In this document: positions 42,986 through 54,309 of the stretch, one piece after another
Numbering within the stretch: the stretch's first letter is position 1
Layout of the letters: the number at the start of each line of letters is the position of its first letter
Assembly: GCF_043290135.1 (NCBI RefSeq)
Contig: NC_134710.1
Location: forward strand, 282,997,276-283,061,275
Length of the DNA stretch: 64,000 bases
Direction of reading: 5' to 3'
From: Rhipicephalus microplus
Lineage: Eukaryota > Arthropoda > Arachnida > Ixodida > Ixodidae
Made by a program: the position numbers and the translations under genes
Notes under the pieces: generated by a model
Database searches by the model: none
The model's input: only the letters and a program-made list of their open reading frames with translations
Told to the model about the DNA's origin: nothing

Positions 42986-45120
42986 AGTAGAATGGTACGG
43001 TCCCGAATTCGCCTAAACTTGAAGAAGCAATGACAGAAACTAATATGCAAGAAGACAATCAATGAGCTGGCACTGAAAGGGAAAGTACAGGAATTCAGAG
43101 TCTCGCTTCAGAAGAGGCACTCGGCTCTTATTGAGGAAAACAGCCTTAGCGTTGACGCGATGAATGATTATCTGACGAGTATCATTACGGAGTGTTCACT
43201 GGAAGTTGGGGGTACTGTATTTAGACAGGACACTGGCAAGTTGTTCAGGGAAACGAATAATCTTATTAAGAAGCGTCAAAGCATGAAAGCCTCAAGTACA
43301 ACAGACAAAATAGAGTTAGTAGAGCTTTCGGTGTTGTATAATAAGTGTAATGTATCCGATGTAAGAAGGTATAACATGGAAAGAATTGAACACGCTCTGA
43401 AAAACGGAGGAAGTGTCAAAGCAGTGAAGAGGAAACTTGGGATAGGCAAAATTTGGATGTATGCACTAAGGGACAAAGAAGGCAAAATGACTACCAATAT
43501 GGATAGGATTGTTAAAATAGCGGAGGAGTTTTACAGAGATCTGCACAGTAACCAGCACAACCACGACCTTAATATCAGAATTAGCAGTAACCCAGATGAC
43601 ACCCCATCAGTAATAATAGAAGAAGTCAGAAAAGCCTTGGAGAGCATGCAAAGAGGCAAAGCTGCTGGTGAGGATCAGGTAACATCAGATCTACTGAAAG
43701 ATGGAGGACAGATTGTGTTAGAAAAACTCGCGACCCTGTTAACGAGGTGTCTCCTGATGGGAAGAGTACCAGAATCTCGGGAGAATGCTAACATCACCGT
43801 AATACATAAGAAAGGAGGTGATGAGGATTTGAAGAAATGCAGACTGATCAGCTTGCTCTCCGTAGTATACAAGCTATTTACAGAGGTATTTGCTAACAGA
43901 ATTAAGGCATTATAATTCAATCAACCAAAGGAACAAGCAGGGTTTCAAACAGGCTACTCAAAAATCGGCCACATTCATACTATCAATTAGCTAATAGAAG
44001 AACGCTCAGAATATAGCCAACCACTACACATAGCCTTCACAGATTACGAGAAGGCGTTTGATTCAGTAGAAATATCAGCCGTCGTGCAGACACTGCGGTA
44101 TCAGGGCGTCGACGAAGCATATATAAACACCTTGGAAGAAATCTACAGGGTATCAACTGCTACCATAGTGCTTCATAAAGAAAGCAACAGAATACCAATC
44201 AAGAAGGGGTTAAGGAAGGTGGATACAATCTCCCAAATGCTATTTACCACGTGCTCACAGGAGGTTTTCAGGGGCCTAGATTGGGAACAGTTAGGCATAG
44301 GAGTTAATAGAGAGCACCTTAGTAACCGCGCTTTTTCGATGACATGGCATTGCTGTGTAACTCGGGGGACGAATCGCAACTAATGATTTTGGAGTTAGAC
44401 AAGAAGAGCAGAAAGGTAGGTCTTAAAATTAATCAGCAGAAAAGTAAAGTAATGTACAACAACCTCGCAAGAGACCAGCGCTTCGAGATAGGTAATAGTG
44501 CACTTCAAGTTGTAAAAGACTATGTCCACTTAGGGCAGGTAATAACCGCGGAGCCAAACCACGAGGTTGAAGTAACTAGAAGAATAATAATGGGGTGGAG
44601 CACATTTGGAAAGCACTCTCAAATTATGACAGGTAGATTACCACTATCCCTCAAGAGGAAGGTATAGAACAGCTGTATCTTGCCGGTACTTAGCTACGGA
44701 GCAGAAACCTGGAGACTTACAAAGAGGGTTCAGCCTAAGTTGAGGACGACGCAGCGAGCGATAGAAAGAAAAATGGTAGGTGTAACCTTAAGAGACAAGA
44801 AGAGAGCAGAATGGATTAAGGAGCAAACCGGGGTTAAGAATATCAAGTTGAAATGATGAAGAGGAAATGGACATTGACCGGGCATGTAGCACGCAGACAG
44901 GATAACTACTGGTCATAAAGGGTAAATAACTAGATTCATAGAGAAGGCAAGCGGGTTAGGTTGAGACGGAAGGTTAGGTGGGCAGATGAGATTAAGAAGA
45001 TTGTGGGTATAAATTGGCAGCAGAAAGCACAGGACCGAGTGGACGGTGGAACATGGGAGACGCCTTTGTGCTGCAGTGAACGTAGTCAGGCTCATGAAGA
45101 TAAAAACAACAAGGTAGTTA
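42986..45120 (+). mobile_element. RTE-like LINE, 5'-truncated, inserted in another LINE
   Basis: The 251-codon frame 43,160-43,915 has EEVRKALESMQRGKAAGEDQ and VIHKKGGDEDLKKCRLISLL, RTE-type RT motifs. Later parts have IAFTDYEKAFDSVEISAVVQ (about 44,030), KVGLKINQQKSKVMYNN, LPVLSYGAETWRLTKR (about 44,680) and INWQQKAQDRVD. The catalytic FADD region is frameshifted (FSMTWHCC frame). The flanks ATAAAAGTA (left) and ATAAAAACA (right) may be a mutated target duplication. The endonuclease is missing. Confidence 0.82.
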
Positions 45121-46440
45121 TAAAATGAGAAAAACAGGTATCCAAGCCCACAGAGATAAAACGGTGGCTTAGGCAGGGGTGCCCTCTGTCACCCTTGTTA
45201 TTTAAGATGTGCCTACAAGAATTAGAAGCCAAATTAGAGGGGAGTGGACATGGCTACAACCTCTCTTTTATCAAACAAGGAAAACTCATTGAACAGGCAC
45301 AACCAGCATTGATGTACGCAGATGATATAGTGCTAATGGCTGACAGCAAGGAAGATTGGCAGAGATTGATGGACATCTGCGGTAATGAGGGAGATAGGTT
45401 AGATTTTAGATTCAGTAAGGAAAAATCAGCAGTCATGATTTTTTAAGATAACGAAGGTAGTGAACTTAGGATACAGGAGGTCACGCTAGAGATAACAGAT
45501 AAATACAAATATTCGGGTGTATGGGTAAGCAATGGTGCTGCGTACCTAAGGGAATACGAATTATACGTAACGACTAAAGGTAACAGGAATGCAGCGGTGA
45601 TGAAAAATATGGCACTGGATAATTACAATAGGCATCATGTTGCGAGAGGAATATGGAAAGGTCATGGTTTCTGGTCTGACTTTCGGCAATGTGGTCTTGT
45701 GGATGAGATCAGAGGTTCAAGCAAGATCAGAAATTAACCAACCTAGAATAGGTAGGCTTGCTTTAGGAGGTCACGGGAATACACCGAATGAGAAAGTACA
45801 AGGTGATATGGGATGGAGAGCATTTGAGGACAGGCAAGCTAGCAGTAAGATAAAATTTGAGAAGCGATTGAGAGAAATAGGGAAGGAGCGTTGAGCTAGG
45901 AAGGTTTTCAGCTAATTGTACGTGAGGAATGTCGATACGAAATGGAGGAAGCGAACCAGAAACTTCACGGGTAAATACTTAAAAAAGATCAAGGGACCAA
46001 ACCGAAGAGAACTATCGCTTCAATGAAGAAGGTGAAGGAAACGGAGACGTGGAGAATTGGCATAATTAAGAAGTCCGCCCTAGAGATCTATAGAACGTTT
46101 AAGCAGAAAAGTGCCAAGGAAAGGATATATGATAATACTCGGGGTAGTTATCTACTGTTTGAGGCCAGGACGGGATCCAAGGCAACCAAGTCTTGCGATG
46201 AGTCTTGCGAACCAAGACTCTCCGGGTCAAATACGAAGGGGTAGACACGGTATGTAGTGCGTGTGAAGAGGAGGAGGAGGAAACTGCTGAACGCCTGATA
46301 ATGGCCTGTAAAGGGCTTCACCCTATATTTGAAGATGATGGCGCAGAGTTTTTCAAAGCACTGTAGTTTAGGGATATCGAGGGCAAAATAGACCTAAAGC
46401 GGGTAGAAAGACTAAAAGGAGGCTATCTGATTGGTGGTTA
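45121..46440 (+). pseudogene. LINE RT, C-terminal part
   Basis: Resumes with RWLRQGCPLSPLLFKMCLQE and ALMYADDIVLMADSKEDWQR; the catalytic YADD is intact. Then DICGNEGDRLDFRFSKEKSA, GRLALGGHGNTPNEKVQGDM, ERIYDNTRGSYLLFEARTGS and a final Cys/His segment (VDTVCSACEEEEE...). Matches the sister copy on the minus strand at 54.4-55.9 kb almost throughout. Interrupted by several stops and frameshifts. Confidence 0.85.
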
Positions 46441-46650
46441 AAATCAAGGCACAAGTGAAATTAAAGCCTTCACTGCAAACTTCATTGGATGCGACACTGC
46501 CTCTGCGCAAAGCTGCAAAGTGCCAGTCCTCAACTTCACTATTTAAAGGGAAAAAAAAGATAAATCTAGTTGTTGGTTCACTAAGTATCACGGCTAGGTG
46601 GCGTTAGCCACCGCCCAATCTAAAGGGTACAGCCATACGAATCCATCCAT

Positions 46651-49196
46651 CCATCGTGGGCTTTTCCCGCGATGGAAGCCGCGGCAAAGCAGCGGGCGTC
46701 TGCTACGCACCTGATATTTTTTGCGGCTGTTGGGCAACATTGCGATAATTTTGGCGATATTGAATGCTACGTCCCTACAATGTAGTACTGCATTGTCTCA
46801 CCGCGCTTAGAACGTGTTTGTGTGGTGCGAAAAGAATATCTGCCTTGTTTACGTCTCGGCCATCTAATGAACGCTTTCTGAACGCACTTTATCATGAGCC
46901 AAGGGGGCTTAATTTAATTAAGTACACGTGCTACAGAAAATCGTAAGCTAGAAATTGTATAAATAACCACAAGAACGTAGCAAGTATGTGCGCAGTAAGT
47001 GGCTAGCTAATGCGTTTGAGACTTCTTCTATTTTGAGCGTTAGATTTCTTTTCTAAGTCTTCTTTCTGTACTATTTTGTTTTCTGGGATAGTTGAAAGCC
47101 TTAAATAGCTTATAGGAAGCGGTATGTGCCCATTGGTGTGGTGAGAGAGGTACTAAAAAAAAATAGGTGATTGGCATAATTCAAGCTTCTCGTTCAATTG
47201 GTTTATGATCGGCACCATTTTATGACTAACATGAATAAACGGTAACGAATGAATAGCTGTACATGTTTACTTTTTACGCCACCATTAATAATAAGAACTC
47301 GCAAGGTCCCTAATTGTGCTTTCACCTTAGACAGCTCGATGGGAAATACACGTTTTTTTTTTTCAGTCGATAAATTTAACACATCTTCCCCCCACCCGGA
47401 AAGTTTTTGCATCGAACGTGGGTTTTTTTTTTTTTTTTGCACTACCTGCTGGGTGTTAAGTAATTTTATTGAAGCTTTTGTACCTCACTTTGTTTTGCAC
47501 TGCATCCGTGATTGGTTGGCCGATCACGGAGACAGTGTAAAGCGATGATAACATAATGAGGCGGCATGATGTCGTCAGAAACTTTGGCATCGTTTATGTA
47601 ATGGTGACGTCATCACGTGATAATTTTGCATCACTCGTACGCAGAGGCGTGCTCACGGAGGGGGGGGGGGGGGGCTCCTTTCTATAGTTTCTTAAGGGGG
47701 TTGGAAGGGGGTTGGAAGGGGGTTGAAAAGGAGGAATTACCCACACATATTCACAATATATGGAGGGGGTGCTGCGACACGTGGGTGGCAGGCTCAAAGT
47801 CAGCCCCAAACGTTGCATAACAGATATGGGTGCACGCTGCGATAAATCTTCACCCCCTCTCCCCTAACCGGGAACTGTGTAACAGTGTGTGCGCCAATGC
47901 TCGTACGTGCTGTCGCTGCCGCGGCGGGGCACAAACGCCGACGGTCAATTGGCGCGTTTGATGAAGAATCTAAGGCTTTCGTCTTAAAGTATGACGTGTG
48001 GTCTGATTTATATCCACCGGATGATGGCAACGTGGTCATCACCTATCTCATTTGCAACTTTGAAGATATATTTTGAAGAACTGAGCGCATTCGTAAAATT
48101 TGTACAAAAATGTTAGGCGCGCAGTGAAACAAGAGAAATCAAATAAATAAACTTCATATTACGAGCGAACGTCAGAAAACAAGCGTACGTGGGGCATTAA
48201 TTACTGACGCGGCTTTCGCCATGTGTTGGAAGCGCGTAACACTTGGTGAATTTTAACGCGTAAGTAAATTTAGGGATTTATTTCATATACACGATGTTTC
48301 GGGCTTCGTAAATATACATTGCTATCAATAATTAAATAGTTGGAGTTATGAATACGGATTGCTACTAGCAGGAAATTATTCTTTTTATGCTTTACCTCGT
48401 TCGAAAATTTTATGTTGACACGATTCCTCTAGATAAGGACAACCCCAACGCATATGTGACCCAAGATTGCACCGAAACATACCGTTGCTATATCTGTTTA
48501 AGATATATGTTATTGCACGGAACATTTTCGTCAGGCTAGGGCATGTGGGGAACGCGTACTTCAACTATTTCTTAAGTGACGGAACATCTATACATCTGTA
48601 GTCGCTCGACGTATTTCGTTTCAGTAAGTTCATTTGCACCGCTACAGTGCTGCTGTTTGTATCTTTAATTTAACGTTGTGTGGATATAATTAAGACACTT
48701 TTCTATATTAGTTATTCATTGTGTAAACATGAAATAAAATGTATAATTCTGGCACTGGTCTTTTTTCGAAAGGCTGAATTGAAAACAAGCTTCACGCATG
48801 GCAAACGTTGTTGCTGTACGCTAGGTCCAAAAACGAAATAGGTTAAAAGATATTGTAATGGTACGGTCGTGTTCTTTTCTAGCTGTTCTCTGTTCTTAAA
48901 AAGTAATAGTTAAGGCTAGCAAGTTATCTAATAGAACATGTGTGTGGCTGCGAACCACCGGCGACCATGACTAAAAAGCCCGTAACGGTGAGCCAAACGG
49001 TCAGTGCAGGCAAGTATTTCAGCTGATTGAAAAACTAATTTACATTATTAATTACTCGTATTTCATGCATGCGTGGTGTTATTACACGCTTGCCCATCTG
49101 TTTCCGGTTGTTTTCGTTCTTTTCTTTCATGTTATGCGTTTTTGCCCTCGCACAGCTACCAAATTAGCGTACTCGAACTCTAGCACCAGAACATGA
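46651..49196. other. intergenic; G-rich tandem stretch
   Basis: No gene recognised. 47,660-47,735 has a long G run followed by three GGGGGTTGGAA units, a possible G-quadruplex region. A T run lies at about 47,424-47,438. The 63-codon frame 47,885-48,076 has no known motif. Confidence 0.45.
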
Positions 49197-49200
49197 CCGC

Positions 49201-49878
49201 TGTTGAGAAACGGCGGACCGATCCCGCCGAAGCCACCACTGTTGTGAAAGACGGCGACGCCGACGCGGTCCCGGAGGCGCCACTGCTTTCGACCCCGCCG
49301 GGAAGGTCACCAGCCGTTTGGTAGCGTATGTTTCTCAGCTCGCGACTGCTTCTGCGCAGAGCTGAGGAGACGAGCGGACGAGACGACGGTGAGTTAAACA
49401 AGGTTTATGTACAGCATATATACAGAGGCGTTACAATTTCGGCACTGGGGCCGGCAGAGACTCGAAGAGCCGAGCTCCTCTCTCTAATACATAGGTCAGC
49501 CTTTAGCCTAAAACCGCTGACTCACACACATGTCGGCTCTCCGACACGGGGACTCCTCTCCTAGGACCTCCGATCGCGACGCGCCGCAGGGCTTCTTTTA
49601 TTTGCACCGGGCCCAACTAAAATGTCCAATCAGAAGCGCCGCTGGTCTTCAGAGCAGGCTCCTCCAATGGGGTTCGCCGCGCGATGCGTCAGGCCACCAG
49701 ACATGAGGACGCCGGCTCGCTGTCACGTGCGCAACTGACTCAATGCACGTGGGCCACAGATGCGCCGCGCGTGTTCACGCCGTGGAGTTGTTCGCGCCCG
49801 GCGGGCTGCGGGCTGGCCTTGACCCAGATTGCCTGTTTCAGAGGCACGGACGTTTGACGAGGACTCGCTGGCATAACA
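49201..49878 (-). repeat. 3' LTR of the Gmr1-like element
   Basis: Direct repeat of 53,418-54,094. Upstream of it on the minus strand is the G-rich GGCGGCGGGGGTGC, a weak polypurine tract. The last bases on the minus strand read TTTCTCAACA. Confidence 0.92.
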
Positions 49879-50576
49879 GCACCCCCGCCGCCAGACAATG
49901 CACCGGAAAGACGAGCTGCTTCCACGGGGCTCGGATGTCAGGTGCGCTCGTTCGCCAGGTCCCTCCAGGTTCGCCTCCAGGGCCATGGGGAGAATGCAGC
50001 TCCAGACTGTTCCGGGAACACATCCCATCATTGACGACGGATCCCAGCTCCACTGGCTTGTCGCCACAACTTGCTGGCCAACTTCGCTCGTCTCTTCTGA
50101 CCATCTTCGGTTTCAGCACTTGTCGATGGTTCTGCAACTTGCTAAGAACGGTTCGACAACAGACAACACACGACACAAGCAAGTGCCCTCGGTCACCCGA
50201 CAGAACACCAGACAAAGTATAGTACAACATATACCTATCTACGTGTTTATCGGAATTTTGTTCCCTCTACATCAAGAGGCACATGTGGGACAAAAGACTC
50301 TTAAAATGACAACTCAATTTTTTTTTCCCACTTACAACAACGTAACGGATTAGAATACCACATAAAGTTGGCCCCTTGAGATCACTCTGAATTAGAGCGC
50401 TCAGCCCAGGTCGAGATGAGGTCAAAATTTTGCCCCGAATCGTCAGCGAGAAACCGAAAGGTTGAGAAGTTACTAGCTGGAACGCACTGCTCAATGCACC
50501 TGCATTAGCGTTTACCTTTCCCTTTTTTTTTCTTTAGCGAACGTCAAAGTTGCGCTGTGGAGCAACATGCTCCACC
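49879..50576 (-). other. 3' untranslated region of the LTR element
   Basis: Lies between the stop of the large frame and the 3' LTR. It holds a 130-codon minus-strand frame (50,230-49,838) that runs into the LTR and has no recognisable motif; no membrane segment typical of an envelope protein was seen. Confidence 0.5.
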
Positions 50577-53072
50577 TCAGTAACCGGCCACTTTTAGGCG
50601 ACGATACCTATGCGGCACCAAGAGCGGCTCACACTTGCGACGTTGCACAGGGGAACAACGATACGGCTTGCTACTGATTGACTCCTCACCGCTTAGCTCG
50701 ATATCGTGTTCGATCACCCTCATGTTTCCGGGGCGGTCCGAAAACACGTCTTCAAACTCGGAACCAATCTTTCTCAGGTCCTCTTTCTCAGGTCCTCCTT
50801 CACTTAAGCTAGGCTCTAGGTTTATCTGCTCCCAAATTACTTTCGATCCCCCTTCGATCACCTCACTAGAACTCAAATTTTCTGCTCCCTCTTCCTCTGA
50901 AGCCTTCAACAGCTGATTTACGACCGCTTGATGTTGAACATTGGGTTTCATCAAGTTGTAAATTTTGTTCTGCCGCCTTCCTACTTGCACCTCATAAGTT
51001 GTATCGCAAGGCTTCGATAATACTGTGGCGGGCCCTTCCCAATCAACCTCAAGCTTGTTCCTTTTGGGTGGCTGCAGCCGCATTACCTGATTATCAACTT
51101 CAAAAGCGCGCTTCTTCCCCGATTTCTCGTAGTGCTCCTTCGACAGCACTTTTGCCGCGTTTTTCTGGCTTTCCACTCGCGCTTCAATCGAGAAATCCTC
51201 ACGTTGCTCTCCAATGAGCGTCTCTCGATCAACTCTCGGCAGCTCGCTCCAACTTTCCGCTACAGGCGAGAGCGTTGCAACCCTCTCGCTCTGACTCAAT
51301 GGCGCCACGTCGTCTCCCCTTTCTCCGGAAACCGCGCCGGTCGTGTCGACGACGGGCCGCTCGCGTGACTGCTCCCATGACTCATGCGGAAACTTTCCTT
51401 TCTGGGGTTCCGTCGACCCGCCGACAAGGTCACTTGAGAGTTCACCGCATGGAACCAGATCAAGCTGCCGCGATAGCTTCCGCGCTTGCGATCGCGTGAG
51501 AGCCATGCACGCTAAGTTGGGGAAGAACGATTTGCCCTGCTCTTTGAGAAGCTGCTCCGAGTTGTTAAAGAAAAGATAAGGAAAACGATCGTTCAGCGCG
51601 GCAGACACAGCTGCTTCGGTGCAAAGCTTACCGAACGGGCCTTCAATGACAACGGTGGCGATTGGTAAGCGAACACTCTGCTCCTCGGCGACCTGCCTGA
51701 TCCACGCGCATTCTCCTGTGAAGTCATCCGGAGACACCAATGAAGGATGGACAACGTCCATGGTTGCCGCTGAGTCTCTAAGTGCTCGGCACGTTTTCTC
51801 ATTGACCCTAATTTCTTGGAGATACGGCTCCAACAACCGCATGTTTTTTTCTGATTCTCGGATCGTTGCGAAGGCAAACTTTTCCTGACAGTTTCTCGCG
51901 ATGTGCCCTTCCTTTTTACAGTTGTAGCAGATTAGCGGCTTCCGTTTGTTTTCCGATTCAAATGCCTGTGTGGTAGAAACCTCACTCGATTTCTCCGCTT
52001 CTGCTTGCCCTTCCCCTACACTGTCCTTAGTAAGAGATGGGTCCTTTTTGAAATTACGGTGCGGAACGGGTTTCCGTTGATCAGGTTTCCTTGAAAAGCC
52101 CTCTTTTCTCTCATCCTTTTCAACGCGCACTGCCCTGCTGTGCAACTTTCGGCGAGTATAATACTCCTCAGCTAACTCTGCTGCCTTGTTTAGCTGTACT
52201 TCACCAAGTCTGTCCTGCAGCCAAAGCCTGACATTATCCTCGATGCAGCGGTAGAATTGCTCCAATGCAACGCATTCCACCACTCTATCGCGGTCGTCAT
52301 AAACACCTTCGCCCTTGAGCCATTCGATCAAATCGGCTTTAAGACGAAACGCGAAGTCAACGTGTGACTCATTCACCTTTTTAGCATACCGGAACCTTTG
52401 CCTGAAAGCCTCGGGTGACAACTTATAACGTCTCAAGAGCACTTCCTTAACCTCGTCATAGCTCTCAAACGCTTCCCTCGACAAGCAAGTTATCGCGTCG
52501 GACACTTCGCCGGGAAGAAGAGCTAGCAGGTTCCGCGCCCAAAGAGACTGCTCCAAAGCATTTCGCTCACAGACGTGTTCAAACTTGACGAGATACTTCG
52601 CCATGTCCTCGCCTACTACGAACGGTGGCAGTTGGTCCCGAATTCTGAAACCGCTGACCTGAATCGTCGGAGAAGCTACGCTAGGCGCCTGCGAACACTG
52701 TAGGATTGCCAATTCTAGTCGTTTCAACTCTAGGCGCTCTTGTCTCTCGGCCTCCTCGCGCTCGCGAGCTTCTCGCCTTTCTTCACGTTCGCGAGCTTCG
52801 CGCCTTTCTTCACGTTCGCGAGCTTCGCGCCTTTCAGCCTCTTCACGAGCTTCTCGCCTTTCAGCCTCCTCACGTTCGCGAGCTTCTACTTCTCGCCTTT
52901 CAGCCTCCTCACGGCGTGCTTTAATATCCACCCAGGCCTCATCGACTTCCTCAGCCGACACTCCCTCATCCTTCATGATCTCAAGGATCGCTTGCTTTCG
53001 TTTCGCACGGCCCAAAGTAATGCCGAGTTCCTCACAAATTTCGATGAGTTCCTTCACTTTAAGGTTCTCCAT
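50577..53072 (-). CDS. Gag-led polyprotein, 831 aa, with integrase and RT remnants
   Basis: Starts MENLKVKELIEICEELGITL. Residues about 50-125 are a charged coiled-coil of EAREREE/AERRE repeats. Residues about 165-320 resemble the SCAN-like capsid region of Gmr1-type elements (IRDQLPPFVVGEDMAKYL, RQRFRYAKKVNESHVDFAFR). A zinc knuckle CYNCKKEGHIARNC lies at about 380. About 432 is RDSAATMD, where a retropepsin D-S-G would be expected; the Gly is lost. After about 620 most of the integrase is missing; the tail KRNKLEVDWEGPATVL follows (about 674). The C-terminus has FEDVFSDRPGNMRVIEHDIE and KPYRCSPVQRR, the start of RT, then a short unrelated end. The frame is open throughout, so Gag could still be made. 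Confidence 0.82.
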   Translation of the reverse strand: MENLKVKELIEICEELGITLGRAKRKQAILEIMKDEGVSAEEVDEAWVDIKARREEAERREVEAREREEAERREAREEAERREAREREERREAREREERREAREREEAERQERLELKRLELAILQCSQAPSVASPTIQVSGFRIRDQLPPFVVGEDMAKYLVKFEHVCERNALEQSLWARNLLALLPGEVSDAITCLSREAFESYDEVKEVLLRRYKLSPEAFRQRFRYAKKVNESHVDFAFRLKADLIEWLKGEGVYDDRDRVVECVALEQFYRCIEDNVRLWLQDRLGEVQLNKAAELAEEYYTRRKLHSRAVRVEKDERKEGFSRKPDQRKPVPHRNFKKDPSLTKDSVGEGQAEAEKSSEVSTTQAFESENKRKPLICYNCKKEGHIARNCQEKFAFATIRESEKNMRLLEPYLQEIRVNEKTCRALRDSAATMDVVHPSLVSPDDFTGECAWIRQVAEEQSVRLPIATVVIEGPFGKLCTEAAVSAALNDRFPYLFFNNSEQLLKEQGKSFFPNLACMALTRSQARKLSRQLDLVPCGELSSDLVGGSTEPQKGKFPHESWEQSRERPVVDTTGAVSGERGDDVAPLSQSERVATLSPVAESWSELPRVDRETLIGEQREDFSIEARVESQKNAAKVLSKEHYEKSGKKRAFEVDNQVMRLQPPKRNKLEVDWEGPATVLSKPCDTTYEVQVGRRQNKIYNLMKPNVQHQAVVNQLLKASEEEGAENLSSSEVIEGGSKVIWEQINLEPSLSEGGPEKEDLRKIGSEFEDVFSDRPGNMRVIEHDIELSGEESISSKPYRCSPVQRRKCEPLLVPHRYRRLKVAGY

Positions 53073-53333
53073 CGTTCACACTAGCCTCTTGCTGTTTGCC
53101 CCTGTTAACAATTTACTTGCCGTACCCACTATAAGTCAACTAGCAAGACGCGCAAGCAACTTTTCACTCTCCCGTGTTTACCCCCTCCGCATTAACTTTG
53201 GTTTCAAAGCACTTCGACTTTGCTTGAAACGATCAAAGCTTACTTTAATGCTTCACACAGCCCTTCTCTAAACTACTACAACCTGAGCTAGAGTAGTCTG
53301 GTGAACTGAGGGGAAAACATCAGGCACTCACCG

Positions 53334-53456
53334 CATCGATGTCGCTGACGCCGGCCGATCCCGCAGCTGCCAACCACTGTTGCGTAACGCCGGGCCTATC
53401 CCGCCGCTGACCTCCACTGTTGCGAACGACGGACCGATCCCGCCGAAGCCACCACT
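53334..53456 (-). repeat. three approx. 42 bp tandem units across the LTR/leader junction
   Basis: On the minus strand three units begin CAACAGTGG and continue to a CGGGATCGG/CGGGATAGG block and a CCGGCGT-like end. One lies inside the 5' LTR and two lie in the leader. The LTR ends at the CAACA of the second unit. Confidence 0.75.
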
Positions 53457-54094
53457 GTTGTGAAAGACGGCGACGCCGACGCGGTCCCGGAGGCGCCACT
53501 GCTTTCGACCCCGCCGGGAAGGTCACCAGCCGTTTGGTAGCGTATGTTTCTCAGCTCGCGACTGCTTCTGCGCAGAGCTGAGGAGACGAGCGGACGAGAC
53601 GACGGTGAGTTAAACAAGGTTTATGTACAGCATATATACAGAGGCGTTACAATTTCGGCACTGGGGCCGGCAGAGACTCGAAGAGCCGAGCTCCTCTCTC
53701 TAATACATAGGTCAGCCTTTAGCCTAAAACCGCTGACTCACACACATGTCGGCTCTCCGACACGGGGACTCCTCTCCTAGGACCTCCGATCGCGACGCGC
53801 CGCAGGGCTTCTTTTATTTGCACCGGGCCCAACTAAAATGTCCAATCAGAAGCGCCGCTGGTCTTCAGAGCAGGCTCCTCCAATGGGGTTCGCCGCGCGA
53901 TGCGTCAGGCCACCAGACATGAGGACGCCGGCTCGCTGTCACGTGCGCAACTGACTCAATGCACGTGGGCCACAGATGCGCCGCGCGTGTTCACGCCGTG
54001 GAGTTGTTCGCGCCCGGCGGGCTGCGGGCTGGCCTTGACCCAGATTGCCTGTTTCAGAGGCACGGACGTTTGACGAGGACTCGCTGGCATAACA
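53418..54094 (-). repeat. 5' LTR of the Gmr1-like element
   Basis: 677 bp. Starts TGTTATGCCAGCG on the minus strand and ends GTTCGCAACA. A TGGAGGTCAGCGGC directly inside it (from 53,416) is a candidate primer site. Confidence 0.92.
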
Positions 54095-54309
54095 CCGCGT
54101 TGATGCCGTTTCAAAGATCAGTTTTTGCGTTATCTTGCTGCCTCAGGCGCTAACATAAATCTTAATGATGGGCGAGCTCCATTTCACATCTCATTATTAA
54201 AGTTGAGCATACCTCAATGGCCTTGCGTGCAAATACAGCGCAATAACTACCACGCATAGCAGACGCCCCTCGCTTTCCTCGCACTTGCGAGCGCGGAAAG
54301 CCTAGGGAT

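Larger units (their letters stand above)
42300..46650 (+). mobile_element. non-LTR retrotransposon (clade unresolved), split by an RTE element
   Basis: The two halves (42,300-42,985 and 45,121-46,650) read as one element when compared with the sister copy at 54,310-55,955. The 3' UTR near 46,570-46,640 (GGCTAGGTGGCGTTAGCC...GGGTACAGCCA) is shared with the sister copy, and the tail is (ATCC)n. The RT resembles CR1/L2-like or related LINEs; I cannot place it firmly. Confidence 0.8.
49201..54094 (-). mobile_element. Gmr1-like LTR retrotransposon, young, internally deleted
   Basis: LTRs at 49,201-49,878 (3', 678 bp) and 53,418-54,094 (5', 677 bp) are almost identical apart from the first 20 bases. 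The ends are TGTTG...TAACA in plus orientation. CCGC flanks both sides (49,197-49,200 and 54,095-54,098). The minus-strand interior has one 831-codon frame: SCAN-like Gag, zinc knuckle, protease-like region, remnant of integrase tail, then the start of RT. Most of integrase, RT and RNase H is missing. Near-identical LTRs mean recent insertion. Confidence 0.9.

Noticed and set aside
49879..50576. Possible envelope gene of the LTR element
   Set aside because: No signal peptide, membrane helix or glycoprotein-like features were seen in the short frame.
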